Assembly (NCBI RefSeq): GCF_009687885.1
Contig: NZ_BLAF01000024.1
Location: 62,001 to 126,000, forward strand
Direction: 5' to 3'
DNA: 64,000 nt
DNA from: Acrocarpospora pleiomorpha
GTDB lineage: Bacteria; Actinomycetota; Actinomycetes; Streptosporangiales; Streptosporangiaceae
The notes under the pieces are model-generated. The model had not been told where the DNA came from and did not search any database. It saw nothing but the letters and a program-made list of their open reading frames with translations. Positions 15,739 through 24,929 of the stretch are shown piece after piece; position 1 is the stretch's first letter; each line of letters starts with the position of its first letter. The position numbers were made by a program, and so were the translations under genes.

Positions 15739-16763
15739 CGGCGGACCCCTTGGTCGGGTCGCGTCCAGGGAAGGCGTGCTGCCACCAGTTCACCCAGACC
15801 CACGACGCCCTTGGGGAAGAGCAGCATGACGACGACGATCACCAGTCCGTAGATCATGCCGCCCAGGGCCTGGTTGAAACCGCTGGTGACGATCGGCGTG
15901 TACTCGATGAAGACCGCTCCGATCAGTGGGCCTGCGATGGAGCCGGCTCCCCCGACGACCATGCCGGCGAGCAGGTTGATCGACAGCAGCAGCGTGAAGC
16001 TGTCCGGGGCGACGTAGCCCACCACGATCGCGTACAGTCCTCCGGCGAGCCCGGCGAGCGCCGCGCTGACAGCGAAGCTGACCAGCTTCACCTGAACGAC
16101 GTCCACCCCGTTCGCACTCGCGGCCAGCTCGTTCTCCCGAACGGCGACCATGGCTCGCCCGATGTGCCCGTGCGTCAGGTTCCGGGCCCCGAGGAACACC
16201 AGCACGCACACGACGAGGACGACGAAGTAGGTCCACTGGTCGCCGCCCAGGCCGCTCCACGCCGGCGCTTGCAGCTGCGGGACCCGGAGCCCCTGCGCCC
16301 CGCCGGTCACGGAGTCGAACCGCTTGACCAGCGAGGGCACGATGATGGCCAGCGCCAGCGTGATCACTCCGAGGTACACGCCGCGGATGCGCAGCGCGGG
16401 GATGCCGATCAGCCCACCGAGCACGAAGGTAACGACGAGCGAGGCCGGCAGCGCGACGGCGAACGGCGACGACCATTCGTTGCACGTGATCGCGGTGACG
16501 TACGCGCCCACCGCGAAGAACGCCCCGTGCCCGAGCGAGATCTGGCCGGCGTAGCCGGTGAGGAGATTCAGGCCCATGATGGAGATCCCGAAGATCAGGA
16601 CCAGAGTCAGACGTAGGACGTTGTAGGGCTGCAGACCGAACGGCAGCAGCAGCGCGATCAGCGCCAACAGGGCAGCGAGCGCCCAACGCAGACGGCGTGC
16701 GCGAGTTATCCAGAGCGGCGAGCTCAGGCTGCTCGACGGCACGGCTTGAGTTTGGGTCATCAC
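15735..16763 (-). CDS. livM: Branched-chain amino acid-type ABC transporter permease LivM
   Basis: A 342-residue membrane permease with about ten hydrophobic segments. It has the LivM signature GLNLLTGYAGQISLGHGAFFAVGAY near residue 65 and the cytoplasmic EAA-like loop GRAMVAVRENELAASANGV near 220. It forms the heterodimeric channel with LivH. The genes SBP-LivG-LivF-LivH-LivM precede the CoA-dependent catabolic genes on the same strand, so the importer likely supplies the substrate, perhaps an aromatic or branched carboxylate rather than an amino acid (inference). Confidence 0.9.
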   Translation of the reverse strand: MMTQTQAVPSSSLSSPLWITRARRLRWALAALLALIALLLPFGLQPYNVLRLTLVLIFGISIMGLNLLTGYAGQISLGHGAFFAVGAYVTAITCNEWSSPFAVALPASLVVTFVLGGLIGIPALRIRGVYLGVITLALAIIVPSLVKRFDSVTGGAQGLRVPQLQAPAWSGLGGDQWTYFVVLVVCVLVFLGARNLTHGHIGRAMVAVRENELAASANGVDVVQVKLVSFAVSAALAGLAGGLYAIVVGYVAPDSFTLLLSINLLAGMVVGGAGSIAGPLIGAVFIEYTPIVTSGFNQALGGMIYGLVIVVVMLLFPKGVVGLGELVAARLPWTRPDQGVRR

Positions 16764-16769
16764 GTCCCC

Positions 16770-17651
16770 CTAAGCGCGAGTGACGGATCGGTTGCCGAAC
16801 ATGCCGGCCGGACGGACGATGAGCACCAGCACGATGATCAGCAGCGGCACCGCGATCTTCAGGTCGGAGCCGATGAAGTCGACATACGTGCCGGCCAGGT
16901 TCTCGGAGATGCCGACCAGCAGTCCTCCGATCACCGCGCCGAGCGGGCTGTCGAGACCGCCGACCGTGACGGCTGCGAAGGCGAAAAGCAGGGAGCCGAA
17001 CATCATGCTCGGTTCGAGGAACAGCCGCGGCGCCACCATCACGCCGGCGACGGCCCCGATCGAACCGGCCAGCCCCCAGCTGAACATGTGGACCCGGCTG
17101 GTGCGGATTCCCACCAGCGCCGCCGACTCCGGATTCGACGTCGCGGCTCGCATCGCCAGCCCGACGCGGGTGCGGCTCAGCAGCAGGTAGAGACCCACGC
17201 CGCACAGGACGAGCGCGCCCACCACGCCCATAGCGTCGTAGGAGACCGCGACGCCACCGACTGACCACACCCCGGACGGCATGATTCCGCGGAAGTCTTT
17301 GATCTCGAAGGTCCACAGGTACCCGGCGCTCTGGTTGATGACCAGGAAAAGACCGAGCGTGACGATCACTACGGTGAGTACCGAGCCTTGCGCGGCACGT
17401 CTCGCGACGAGCCGCTCGACCAGCATTCCGATCCCGAACGACGCCCCGACCGCGGCGAGCATCGCCAGCGCCCACGGGGCTCCCCAGGCGTTGACCTGCC
17501 AGGCGATGTACGCGGCCAGCATCGCCATCTCGCCCTGGGCGAAGTTCGCGACCCCGCTGCCGCGGTGCACCATCACGATCGCGAGCCCGAGCAGCGCGTA
17601 AATCGCGCCCGACGAGATCCCGTCGACGATCTGCTGAAAGAACAAGGTCAT
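16770..17651 (-). CDS. livH: Branched-chain amino acid-type ABC transporter permease LivH
   Basis: A 293-residue permease from ATG 17651 (MTLFFQQIVDGISSGAIYAL), with the LivH motif GLAIVMVHRGSGVANFAQGEMAM and the loop GLAMRAATSNPESAALVGI. It has about eight membrane spans. It lies two bases after LivF and six before LivM. A much longer in-frame reading to 18014 runs through livF and is not real. Confidence 0.9.
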   Translation of the reverse strand: MTLFFQQIVDGISSGAIYALLGLAIVMVHRGSGVANFAQGEMAMLAAYIAWQVNAWGAPWALAMLAAVGASFGIGMLVERLVARRAAQGSVLTVVIVTLGLFLVINQSAGYLWTFEIKDFRGIMPSGVWSVGGVAVSYDAMGVVGALVLCGVGLYLLLSRTRVGLAMRAATSNPESAALVGIRTSRVHMFSWGLAGSIGAVAGVMVAPRLFLEPSMMFGSLLFAFAAVTVGGLDSPLGAVIGGLLVGISENLAGTYVDFIGSDLKIAVPLLIIVLVLIVRPAGMFGNRSVTRA

Positions 17652-17653
17652 CG

Positions 17654-18361
17654 TCAGTACCCCAGATATGCGCGCCGGAGGGTGTCGTTCTGGCGGACGA
17701 CCTCGGAGGGGCCGCCGAAGACAATCGATCCCGCTTCGAGGACGTAGGCGTGGTCTGCCATCGCGAGCGCCAGGTCGGCGTTCTGCTCGACGATGAGCAG
17801 GGCGAGTTCCCGTTCGGATCGGAGCGTGGCCAGCGTGTCGAACAAGTCGCGCACGATGATCGGCGCGAGCCCGAGGGATGGCTCGTCGAGAACCAGCAGC
17901 TTCGGCCGCAGCATCAGCCCACGGGCGATCGCGAGCATCTGCTGCTCCCCGCCGGACAAACTGCCGGCCGCCTGCGTCGCGCGCTCCGACAGCCGGGGAA
18001 AGAGGTCGAAGCATCGGTCGATATCGGCGCGCACAGCCTTGTCCCGACGCAGGTAGGCACCCAGGTCCAGATTCTCCCGGACGGTCAGATCCGCGAAGGT
18101 CCCACGTCCCTGGGGCACGTGTGCGACCCCTCGGCGGACAATGTCAGCGGTGGCCATGCGCGAGATCTCGGCGCCGTCGAAGACGATCGACCCACGATTG
18201 TTCGTGATTCCGCAGATCGAGCGGAGGGTCGTGGTCTTTCCAGCGCCGTTGGCCCCGAGCACCACGACCGCCTGGCGTGCTGGGACCTCGAGGGAGACGT
18301 CGTGGAGCACGTTGATCGGACCGTACGCGGCGGACACACCACGCAGACTGAGGATGCTCAT
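17654..18361 (-). CDS. livF: ABC transporter ATPase LivF
   Basis: A 235-residue ATPase: Walker A GANGAGKTTTLRSI, signature LSGGEQQMLAIARGLM, Walker B LLVLDEPSLGLAP, with the LivF-typical FPRLSERATQAAG loop. It overlaps LivG by four bases. It energises import together with LivG. Confidence 0.93.
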   Translation of the reverse strand: MSILSLRGVSAAYGPINVLHDVSLEVPARQAVVVLGANGAGKTTTLRSICGITNNRGSIVFDGAEISRMATADIVRRGVAHVPQGRGTFADLTVRENLDLGAYLRRDKAVRADIDRCFDLFPRLSERATQAAGSLSGGEQQMLAIARGLMLRPKLLVLDEPSLGLAPIIVRDLFDTLATLRSERELALLIVEQNADLALAMADHAYVLEAGSIVFGGPSEVVRQNDTLRRAYLGY

Positions 18362-19122
18362 GCCGTCGTCCCGAAGTACGCCTCGCTCAGGGCGGCGTTC
18401 GACTGTGCGGCGGCCGGGGTGCCGTCGAAGATCTTGCGTCCCATGGCCAGCGCGACGATGTGGTCGGACACGCCCATGACCAATCTCATGTGGTGCTCGA
18501 CGAGCACGACGGTGAGGTCCCGTTCGGCCTGGAACCGGCGGATGACGTCGCCCAGTTCGTCCACCTCACCATGGGTCAGGCCGTTCGCCGGCTCGTCGAG
18601 CAGGATCAGTCGCGGCTTGCCGACGACGGCTCGCGCCAGCTCGACACGCTTCTGCGTGCCGTACGGCAGGCCGCCAACGGGGCGGTAGGCGAGGTCGAGC
18701 AGGTTGAGACCGGCCAGAACTGTCAGAGCGTCCTCGGTCAACGCACGTTGCTCCCGCCGATGGGCGACGCTCCGCAGGAGGGCACCGAGGTAGCGCGACC
18801 TGAAGCGGTGATGCGCGCCTAGCAGCACGTTGTCGAGCACCGTCTCGCCCGGAAGAAACCCCAGGTTCTGGAACGTCCTCGCTACGCCGTGGCGAGGGAT
18901 CTCGTGTGCCCGGCGATCGAGAAGGTCGAGACCGTTGAAGTGGATATGACCGCTGTCGGGATCGTAGAGGCGAGTGATGCAGTTGAAGAGGGTCGTCTTG
19001 CCGGCACCGTTGGGGCCGATGAGACCGCAGATGGAACCGTCGTCGACCGAGAAGGTGACGTCGTCCAGTGCGAGAACCCCGCCGAAGCGGAGACTCACAC
19101 CCTCGACGCTGAGCATGTTCAC
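18358..19122 (-). CDS. livG: ABC transporter ATPase LivG
   Basis: A 254-residue ATPase: Walker [15 protein letters not shown] and Walker B LILLDEPANGL. The signature region is PYGTQKRVELARAVV, lacking the usual LSGG and reading LPYG, which is common in LivG-type subunits. The C-terminal region VLVEHHMRLVMGVSDHIVAL is LivG-specific. It follows the binding-protein gene by 36 bases. Confidence 0.93.
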   Translation of the reverse strand: MNMLSVEGVSLRFGGVLALDDVTFSVDDGSICGLIGPNGAGKTTLFNCITRLYDPDSGHIHFNGLDLLDRRAHEIPRHGVARTFQNLGFLPGETVLDNVLLGAHHRFRSRYLGALLRSVAHRREQRALTEDALTVLAGLNLLDLAYRPVGGLPYGTQKRVELARAVVGKPRLILLDEPANGLTHGEVDELGDVIRRFQAERDLTVVLVEHHMRLVMGVSDHIVALAMGRKIFDGTPAAAQSNAALSEAYFGTTA

Positions 19123-19158
19123 TGGGGATCCGATCGTCCGTGAGGAGGGTGGCTCCGA

Positions 19159-20424
19159 CTACTGGTCGAGCGAGACCGGTTCGCCCACGGACTGCCAGGC
19201 AGCTCCGTCGAACTGCTGCACTTGAAGGATGGTGACCGCCAGGAGCTTGTCCGGTCCGGTCGAGACGGTGACGCCGGGGAGCACCAGGGGAAGCTGCAGC
19301 GGCGGGTCGATGGTGCGGACCGTCTTCATCAGCGAGTCACGCGTGGGCTCGTCCATCCGCTCGAGGGTGCGCTCCATGATCTGCGCAGCGTTGATCCCGG
19401 TGAGCGCGAGCGAGTCGTTGGCTTTCAGGCCCTTGCCGTACTTCTCGATGATTCGGTTGGCCTCGACCACGTCTGGGTCCGAAGCCCACTTCGGATCACT
19501 GGCGTCCTTGGTGAACGCGGTCGAGATGAGGCCCTTCGACGCCTCGAGCCCCGCCGGGGTAAGGACGGCCGCGACCGACGACGCCGTGGTGGAGATGATC
19601 CGCACGCCTTTGAACTTCAGCTCGGCGCTCCGCTTGATCGCCTGCGCGCCCTGCTTCGGCGCGACCGCCATCCAGATGACGTCGGCCCCGGACTGGACGA
19701 GGTTGGTGACCTGGGAGTCGACCGTTGGGTCCGTCACCTCGTAGGACTCCTTGGCGACGAGCTTCATCCGCGTGCCGGCCACATTCTTCTCCAACTGCGC
19801 GACGGCGCCCTTGCCGGTGTCGTCGTTCTGAAAGAGCAGCCCGATCTTCGCGTCCGGCTTGGTCTGGCCGAGGTACGTGGCGAGGACGTCGACCTCCGTC
19901 TGGCCCGTGGGCGGAAATGCCAGCGTGAACGGCCACTTCGTGGACTCGACTGAGAACTGCGCAGAGACGCTGTTGACCCAGACGTCCGGAACCTTCTTGG
20001 CATTCAGGTAGTCGACCGCCGCCAGATGGGTGGGCGTGCCGAACATCGCGAAGGTGGCGAAGACCTTGTCCTGCTCGACGAGCTTCTGGGCGTTCGCGAG
20101 TTGCTTCTCCGGAGCGTAGGAGTCGTCGTAGCTGATGAACTTGATCTTCCGCGTCTTGCCGTCGCCCATCTTCACGCCACCTTTCTCGGCGTTCAGGTAG
20201 TCGAAGTACGTCGCGATGCCCTTACCGATCGTGCCGAACGCGGAAGCCGGCCCGCTGTACGGGTACGAGCTGCCGAGGATGATCTCCGAGTCTGTGACAC
20301 CCGGGATGGCACTGCTGTCGTTGGACCCGCGACCGCCGCACGCGGTCAGGGAGAGAGCCGCGGCGAGAGCCGCTGCGGTCACAACCGCGAACTTCTTTCC
20401 GGTGGGTCTCACTGCTGCCTCCAT
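19159..20424 (-). CDS. Liv-type substrate-binding lipoprotein
   Basis: A 421-residue periplasmic-binding-protein type I. It has an N-terminal lipoprotein signal (KKFAVVTAAALAAALSLTAC, lipobox LTAC) and then the two-lobe receptor domain (EIILGSSYPYSGPASAFGTI, KIGLLFQNDDTGKGA). It would be anchored outside the membrane and deliver ligand to LivHM. It is the first gene of the long minus-strand operon 20424-7718. Its promoter lies in the 20425-20562 intergenic region that also holds the operator at 20511-20528. Confidence 0.92.
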   Translation of the reverse strand: MEAAVRPTGKKFAVVTAAALAAALSLTACGGRGSNDSSAIPGVTDSEIILGSSYPYSGPASAFGTIGKGIATYFDYLNAEKGGVKMGDGKTRKIKFISYDDSYAPEKQLANAQKLVEQDKVFATFAMFGTPTHLAAVDYLNAKKVPDVWVNSVSAQFSVESTKWPFTLAFPPTGQTEVDVLATYLGQTKPDAKIGLLFQNDDTGKGAVAQLEKNVAGTRMKLVAKESYEVTDPTVDSQVTNLVQSGADVIWMAVAPKQGAQAIKRSAELKFKGVRIISTTASSVAAVLTPAGLEASKGLISTAFTKDASDPKWASDPDVVEANRIIEKYGKGLKANDSLALTGINAAQIMERTLERMDEPTRDSLMKTVRTIDPPLQLPLVLPGVTVSTGPDKLLAVTILQVQQFDGAAWQSVGEPVSLDQ

Positions 20425-20507
20425 GTGCTCGCGGGCCGAGCCCGCATCCGACGACGATTCGTCCCCGTATCACCGGTGACAACCCGTGACGCGGCTCACT
20501 GTGGCAC

Positions 20508-20535
20508 TTGCTTAACTGGTTAGTCAAGGTACAGT
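20508..20535 (+). promoter_or_regulatory. Promoter with embedded TetR-type operator (site 1)
   Basis: The plus strand reads TTGCTT (20508-20513), 16 bases, TACAGT (20530-20535). Within it CTTAACTGGTTAGTCAAG (20511-20528) is an imperfect palindrome. A closely similar sequence occurs at 24930-24947. It lies between the divergent substrate-binding protein and luciferase-like genes. Confidence 0.6.
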
Positions 20536-20562
20536 CTTGTGGACACCGAGGAGAGTCAGCAC

Positions 20563-21576
20563 ATGGTTCAGTTCGAAGCGACGCTCGAGGCCGCGACCAA
20601 CGGCGCGGGCGAGTCTGCGCTCAGGTACCTGAGCACGCGGGAGATCCGGGACCAGGCGTCCGCGCAGGAAGCGAACGGATACGCGGCCACCTACTCCGCC
20701 GAGGTCAACAGCGACGCCTTCCTGCCGCTCGTGGCCGCTGCCGAGGACACCTCGACCATCGAACTCGGCACCGGAATCGCGATCGCGTTCGCCCGGTCAC
20801 CGATGACACTGGCGCTGCGGGCACATCATCTCCAGGCCATCAGCGGCGGCCGATTCGTCCTCGGTCTGGGCAGCCAGATCAAGCCGCACATCACCCGCCG
20901 CTACAGCATGCCGTGGACCAAGCCGGTGGCTCAGATGGAGTCCTTCATCGAGGCCACGCGCGCGATCTGGGCGTGCTGGCGTGAGGGCGGCGTGCTCGAC
21001 GTACGCAACGACCACTACACGATCAACCTGATGAACTCCGAGCTCACCCCGCCCGCGATCTCGCACCCGGATCCGCCCGTCCTCCTGGCGGCCGTCGGCC
21101 CCGCGATGACCCGGCTCGCGTGTCGTGCCGCGGACGGGCTCATCACTCACCCCTTCGCCGCGAGCGCGTCGTACCTGCGCGAACACACCGTGCCGCTGGT
21201 CGAACGCAGCCTCGAGGAGGCCGGTCGGGAGAGGAACGCGTTCCGGCTCTCGGGAGCAGTCCTCGTCGCGACCGGCGCCACCGACGAGGAGATGGCGAAC
21301 TCGATACGCGCCGTTCGCCGCCGGATCGCGTTCTACGGAAGCACGCCGGCCTATCTCTCGGTCCTCGAACACCATGGCTGGGGCCGCCTCGGCGAGCAGC
21401 TCCACAGCCTCTCGCGGACCACCGACCCGGCACGCTGGGAGCGGATGGCGGAACTGGTCGACGACGAGGTGGTCGAGACGATCGGACTCATCTGCCGTCC
21501 CGACGAGATCCGGCAGCGCGCGGCCGAACGCTACGACGGCCTGCTGGACCGGCTCCAGACACCCGTCCTGACCTGA
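20563..21576 (+). CDS. Luciferase-like (F420-dependent type) oxidoreductase
   Basis: A 337-residue TIM-barrel protein of the bacterial luciferase superfamily: LGTGIAIAFARSPMTLALRAHHL, GGRFVLGLGSQIKPHITRRY and PVLLAAVGPAMTRLACRAADGLI. Actinobacterial members usually use F420 (or FMN) and act as dehydrogenases or monooxygenases on CoA-ester or steroid-like substrates. ATG 20563 has GAGGAG at nine bases; an in-frame GTG at 20539 overlaps the promoter. It faces away from the Liv operon and is the only plus-strand structural gene of the locus. It is convergent with the TetR gene. Confidence 0.88.
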   Translation: MVQFEATLEAATNGAGESALRYLSTREIRDQASAQEANGYAATYSAEVNSDAFLPLVAAAEDTSTIELGTGIAIAFARSPMTLALRAHHLQAISGGRFVLGLGSQIKPHITRRYSMPWTKPVAQMESFIEATRAIWACWREGGVLDVRNDHYTINLMNSELTPPAISHPDPPVLLAAVGPAMTRLACRAADGLITHPFAASASYLREHTVPLVERSLEEAGRERNAFRLSGAVLVATGATDEEMANSIRAVRRRIAFYGSTPAYLSVLEHHGWGRLGEQLHSLSRTTDPARWERMAELVDDEVVETIGLICRPDEIRQRAAERYDGLLDRLQTPVLT

Positions 21577-21579
21577 GCG

Positions 21580-22176
21580 TCAGGCCGGTTGGCGGGTCGC
21601 GGATCCCCGGCAGCCGACCAGTCCCATGATGTGGTCGACCAACAGATCACGATCGACCGGACCGCTCTCGTCGTACCAGCGGAACAGCGAGAACAGCATG
21701 CTCTGAAAGAGGTTCGTGTAGACGGTCAGGTCGCCGTCGAGCTCGAGCGACCCCTCCTCGACACACGCCCGCAGGATCTGCTCGGTCCGTTCGTTGATGC
21801 CGTGGGCCCATGCCCGGTACTGCTGCGCCGCCCGCTTCGACATGTCGTGCTGCTCGCCGAGCGAGACGTTGTAGAAGGTGCGGAAGTGGATCGACACCTC
21901 GACGTTCACGGCGACCAGGCCACGCAGCCGCTCAGCGGCCGGCAACCCTTCGTCCCAGGCGGCGTCCAGGCGCTGGACCATCTCGTCCTGGACCGTCTTG
22001 ACGATCTTCTCCAGCAGCCACTGCTTGCTCTTGGCGTACCGGTACACGGTCGGCTTGGAGATCCCGGCCTCGCGGGCGATGTCGTCGATCGTCGCCTTCT
22101 GGTACCCGTGCTTACGGAAGACCTCGGCGGCAGCCTTCAGCACGGCATCAGGGGTGCTTGCCTTCGGCTGTGCCAT
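21580..22176 (-). CDS. TetR-family regulator of the catabolic locus
   Basis: A 198-residue TetR protein with an N-terminal HTH (KATIDDIAREAGISKPTVYRY) and a helical ligand domain. It is the last gene of the ligase-CoA transferase-TetR operon, its start overlapping the end of the CoA transferase gene by 29 bases. Size and pattern match the TetR repressors of lipid/steroid degradation whose inducers are acyl-CoAs. The two similar palindromes at 20511 and 24930, one at each outward promoter, are the best operator candidates. That assignment is inference. Confidence 0.9.
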   Translation of the reverse strand: MAQPKASTPDAVLKAAAEVFRKHGYQKATIDDIAREAGISKPTVYRYAKSKQWLLEKIVKTVQDEMVQRLDAAWDEGLPAAERLRGLVAVNVEVSIHFRTFYNVSLGEQHDMSKRAAQQYRAWAHGINERTEQILRACVEEGSLELDGDLTVYTNLFQSMLFSLFRWYDESGPVDRDLLVDHIMGLVGCRGSATRQPA

Positions 22177-23326
22177 CCGACACCTCCTTCAATCGATCAC
22201 TCTCTGATCCGTCCACCCGAATCACACGTTCTGCCAGGAGGCAGTCGATCTCCTGCGGCGAATAGCTCAACTCGCTCAACAGCGACAGAGTATCTTCACC
22301 CAGTCTCGGCGCAGCCGAGCGATCCACCGCGTGCAGACGGGCGAACGGACTGCGAACCACGGTGCGGTCGGCCGCAGCGACGACCGTTCCCCGATCCCGG
22401 AGCAACGGATCGACACGTACCGCCTCCGCATCGTTCACAGGGCCGGACGGTACGCCGCGTGCACGCAGCGCTTCGAGCAGCTCGCCGGCTTCTCGTCCGG
22501 CCACGCGATCAGCGATCCGGCTTCTCAGAACCTCTGCCCCGGCGACGCGCTCAGCCGCCGGCATGCCGGCGATGTCGTCGAGCCCGAGCTCGGAGCAGAG
22601 CGCAGCCCAGAAGCCGTCCTCGTGGTGGAAGATCGCGATGCACGCCCACCCGTCACGAGTGCGGAACAGGCCGTAGCCAGGTGGCGTGGCGTCCCTGCCC
22701 GCCGGCTGGCTCCAGCGGAGGGCGAGAAGGGGTGCGGACCAGGCCACCAGAGCATCCGTCATCGAGATGTCGAGGAAGACGCTGTCCCGTTCCGGCACAG
22801 CTGCCACGACTCCGAGGGCGGCGTACATCGCCGCGGCGAGGTCCGCGAGCGGCAGCCCTGGCTCCGCCGGGCTGAACGTCTTGGGCGCGATCACTCCTGC
22901 CCGCGCCTGGAACCCGAGATCATGGCCTGGTTCGTCGCATTCCTGCCCGAAGCCGCTGATCGAGCAGTAGATGACGTCCGGCCGGATCGCGCGGACGTCC
23001 TCGAGTCCGACTCCGAGGCGTGCTGCGACACCCGGCCGGAAGCCTTCGAGGACGACGCGCGACGTGGCCGCCAACCTCGCGAAGACATCGAGGCCCGCGG
23101 CCGACTTGAGGTCGACGGCCAGACTGCGCTGACCATGATTCAGGGCGTCGAAGAGCGGCGGGAGCGTTCGAGCGGGATCCCCTCCGTCGATCTGCTCGAC
23201 CAACACGACTTCGGCACCGAGGTCGGCCAGCAGGCGGCAGGCGAAGGGCCCCGGGAATTGCTGCGCCAGACTCAGCACTCTGAGGCCGGCGAGCGGCTGG
23301 CCGACGCCGACCTTCCCGGCAGGCAC
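22148..23326 (-). CDS. CaiB/BaiF family (class III) CoA transferase
   Basis: A 392-residue CoA transferase: GLRVLSLAQQFPGPFACRLLADLGAEVV at the N-terminus, the VLEGFRPGVAARLG motif, and the catalytic Asp in PGHDLGFQARAG near residue 136. It moves CoA between carboxylates, or acts as an acyl-CoA racemase. It lies five bases after the acyl-CoA ligase. Having both a ligase and a transferase suggests the pathway recycles CoA or accepts two acids. Confidence 0.9.
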   Translation of the reverse strand: MPAGKVGVGQPLAGLRVLSLAQQFPGPFACRLLADLGAEVVLVEQIDGGDPARTLPPLFDALNHGQRSLAVDLKSAAGLDVFARLAATSRVVLEGFRPGVAARLGVGLEDVRAIRPDVIYCSISGFGQECDEPGHDLGFQARAGVIAPKTFSPAEPGLPLADLAAAMYAALGVVAAVPERDSVFLDISMTDALVAWSAPLLALRWSQPAGRDATPPGYGLFRTRDGWACIAIFHHEDGFWAALCSELGLDDIAGMPAAERVAGAEVLRSRIADRVAGREAGELLEALRARGVPSGPVNDAEAVRVDPLLRDRGTVVAAADRTVVRSPFARLHAVDRSAAPRLGEDTLSLLSELSYSPQEIDCLLAERVIRVDGSESDRLKEVSDGTAEGKHP

Positions 23327-23331
23327 GGCAG

Positions 23332-24876
23332 TCAGGCTCCTTCTTGCCGGGCCGCGCGAAGAGCCTTCTTGTCCAGCTTGCCGATAGGCGTGAGCGGCAG
23401 CGCCGTTCGGAAATGCACCCGCTTGGGGGTGTTGACCGGGCCCTTGCGCTCACGCACATGATCGATCACCTCTGCCTCGCTCAACTCCGCGGTGTCCCGT
23501 AGCACCACGAAGGCGTGCACAGCCTCGCCCCAGTGGTCGTCGGGTACGCCGATCACGGCGCACTCCTTGACCTCCGCCAGCTCGGCAAGCGCCGCCTCCA
23601 CCTCGCTGGGGTACACGTTGAAGCCGCCGGAGATGATCATATCTTTCCGGCGATCGACCAAGGTCAGGAACCCGTGCTCGTCGACGAAGCCCATGTCGTC
23701 CGTGTGCAGCCAACCGTCGCGCAACGCGTACGCCGTCGCCTCGTCACGCTTCCAGTAGCCGGACATGACCATCGGACCACGGAGGCACAGCTCACCCACT
23801 TCGCCGACGTCGGCCTCCGCACCGCTCTCCCGAACCACCCGCATGACGACGCCGGCGACCGGCTTGCCACACGTGGCGAGGCGGCCGGGGACAGCGGGGT
23901 CCAGGTCTCGACGAGGGAGCGACAGCAGGCTGATTCCCGCTTCGGTCTGACCGTATCCGCCGGCGAACACCGGGCCCAGCCGGTCGATGCCCTCGCGGAG
24001 CCGTTCGACCGACATCGGCGCGGCTCCATAGAAGATCACCTCGAGACTCGAGATGTCGGCACGAGAGGTGTCGAGAGCATCCAGCAGCCCGTAGATCTGA
24101 GTGGGGACGAGGAAGGTGGCCGTGATCCGGAACGCCTCCACGAGGTTCAGGAACTCGTGTGGATCGAATCGGTCGACGAGCACTGCCGAACCGTTCCGGA
24201 TCAGGGCCGGCGTGATCAACCAGCCGCCGGCATGGCTGATCGGGGTGCACACCAGCAGGGTGTTCTCCGTCGGCCAGTCCAGCTGGCTCGCGGCGAGCAT
24301 GTTCGTGTACCAGACCTCGGCGTGCGTGTGCACCACGCCCTTGGGCACGCCGGTCGTGCCCCCCGTATAGAAGATCCCGGCGATGTCGGACGAGGACGGT
24401 ACGACGTCCAACGGCGAATCGTCCTCGACCCCGGTGAGCGCCAGCAGGTCGTCGCCCGAGTCCGCCGGCCCGAGCGAAAGCAGATTCCGGACCCGGCCGG
24501 ACTCCCCCAAGGCGTGCGCACGTTCGGCGTACATCCGCGGGTCGAAGACCACCAGATCGATCTCGGCATCGTCCAGGATGAACAGGTGGTCCGACAGCGA
24601 GCCGAGCGGGTGCAGCGGTGTGTACCGAGCGCCCAGCAACATCCCGGCGAGCTGGACCAAAAAGGCCTGCGGCAGATTGCCACTGAGCAAAGCGAAACCA
24701 TCACCCTTCCCCAGCCCACGACTCCGCAACACCCGCGCGATCCGATACACCGTGCGGATCGCCTCATCCGCCCGAAGTGCCCCGCTCTCGTGTCTGAGAA
24801 CGACGTCGCTCCCCCGACGACGCAGAGCGGCAAGCGCACCATCGACGACCGTGACCTCATGAACTACCGACTGCAT
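23332..24876 (-). CDS. Long/medium-chain acyl-CoA ligase (AMP-forming)
   Basis: A 514-residue ANL ligase: IFYTGGTTGVPKGVVHTH (P-loop), GGYGQTEAGISLLSLPRRD, DGWLHTDDMGFVDEHGFLTL, RKDMIISGGFNVYPSEVEAAL and the catalytic lysine TPIGKLDKKALR. It activates a free carboxylic acid to its acyl-CoA. ATG 24876 follows GGAGGAGATCGGG. A minus-strand promoter TTACTG (17 bases) TAGGCT overlaps the operator at 24930-24947. It heads the operon with CoA transferase and TetR. Confidence 0.93.
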   Translation of the reverse strand: MQSVVHEVTVVDGALAALRRRGSDVVLRHESGALRADEAIRTVYRIARVLRSRGLGKGDGFALLSGNLPQAFLVQLAGMLLGARYTPLHPLGSLSDHLFILDDAEIDLVVFDPRMYAERAHALGESGRVRNLLSLGPADSGDDLLALTGVEDDSPLDVVPSSSDIAGIFYTGGTTGVPKGVVHTHAEVWYTNMLAASQLDWPTENTLLVCTPISHAGGWLITPALIRNGSAVLVDRFDPHEFLNLVEAFRITATFLVPTQIYGLLDALDTSRADISSLEVIFYGAAPMSVERLREGIDRLGPVFAGGYGQTEAGISLLSLPRRDLDPAVPGRLATCGKPVAGVVMRVVRESGAEADVGEVGELCLRGPMVMSGYWKRDEATAYALRDGWLHTDDMGFVDEHGFLTLVDRRKDMIISGGFNVYPSEVEAALAELAEVKECAVIGVPDDHWGEAVHAFVVLRDTAELSEAEVIDHVRERKGPVNTPKRVHFRTALPLTPIGKLDKKALRAARQEGA

Positions 24877-24929
24877 CCCGATCTCCTCCATGCGCGAGGC
24901 GCCTGTGCCTGGACGCAGCCTAGCTCGTT

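Noticed and set aside
15790-17724. 644-residue minus-strand ORF across the two Liv permease genes
   Set aside because: Out of frame with livH and livM, which have intact family motifs; its sequence is Arg/Gly-rich without membrane spans.
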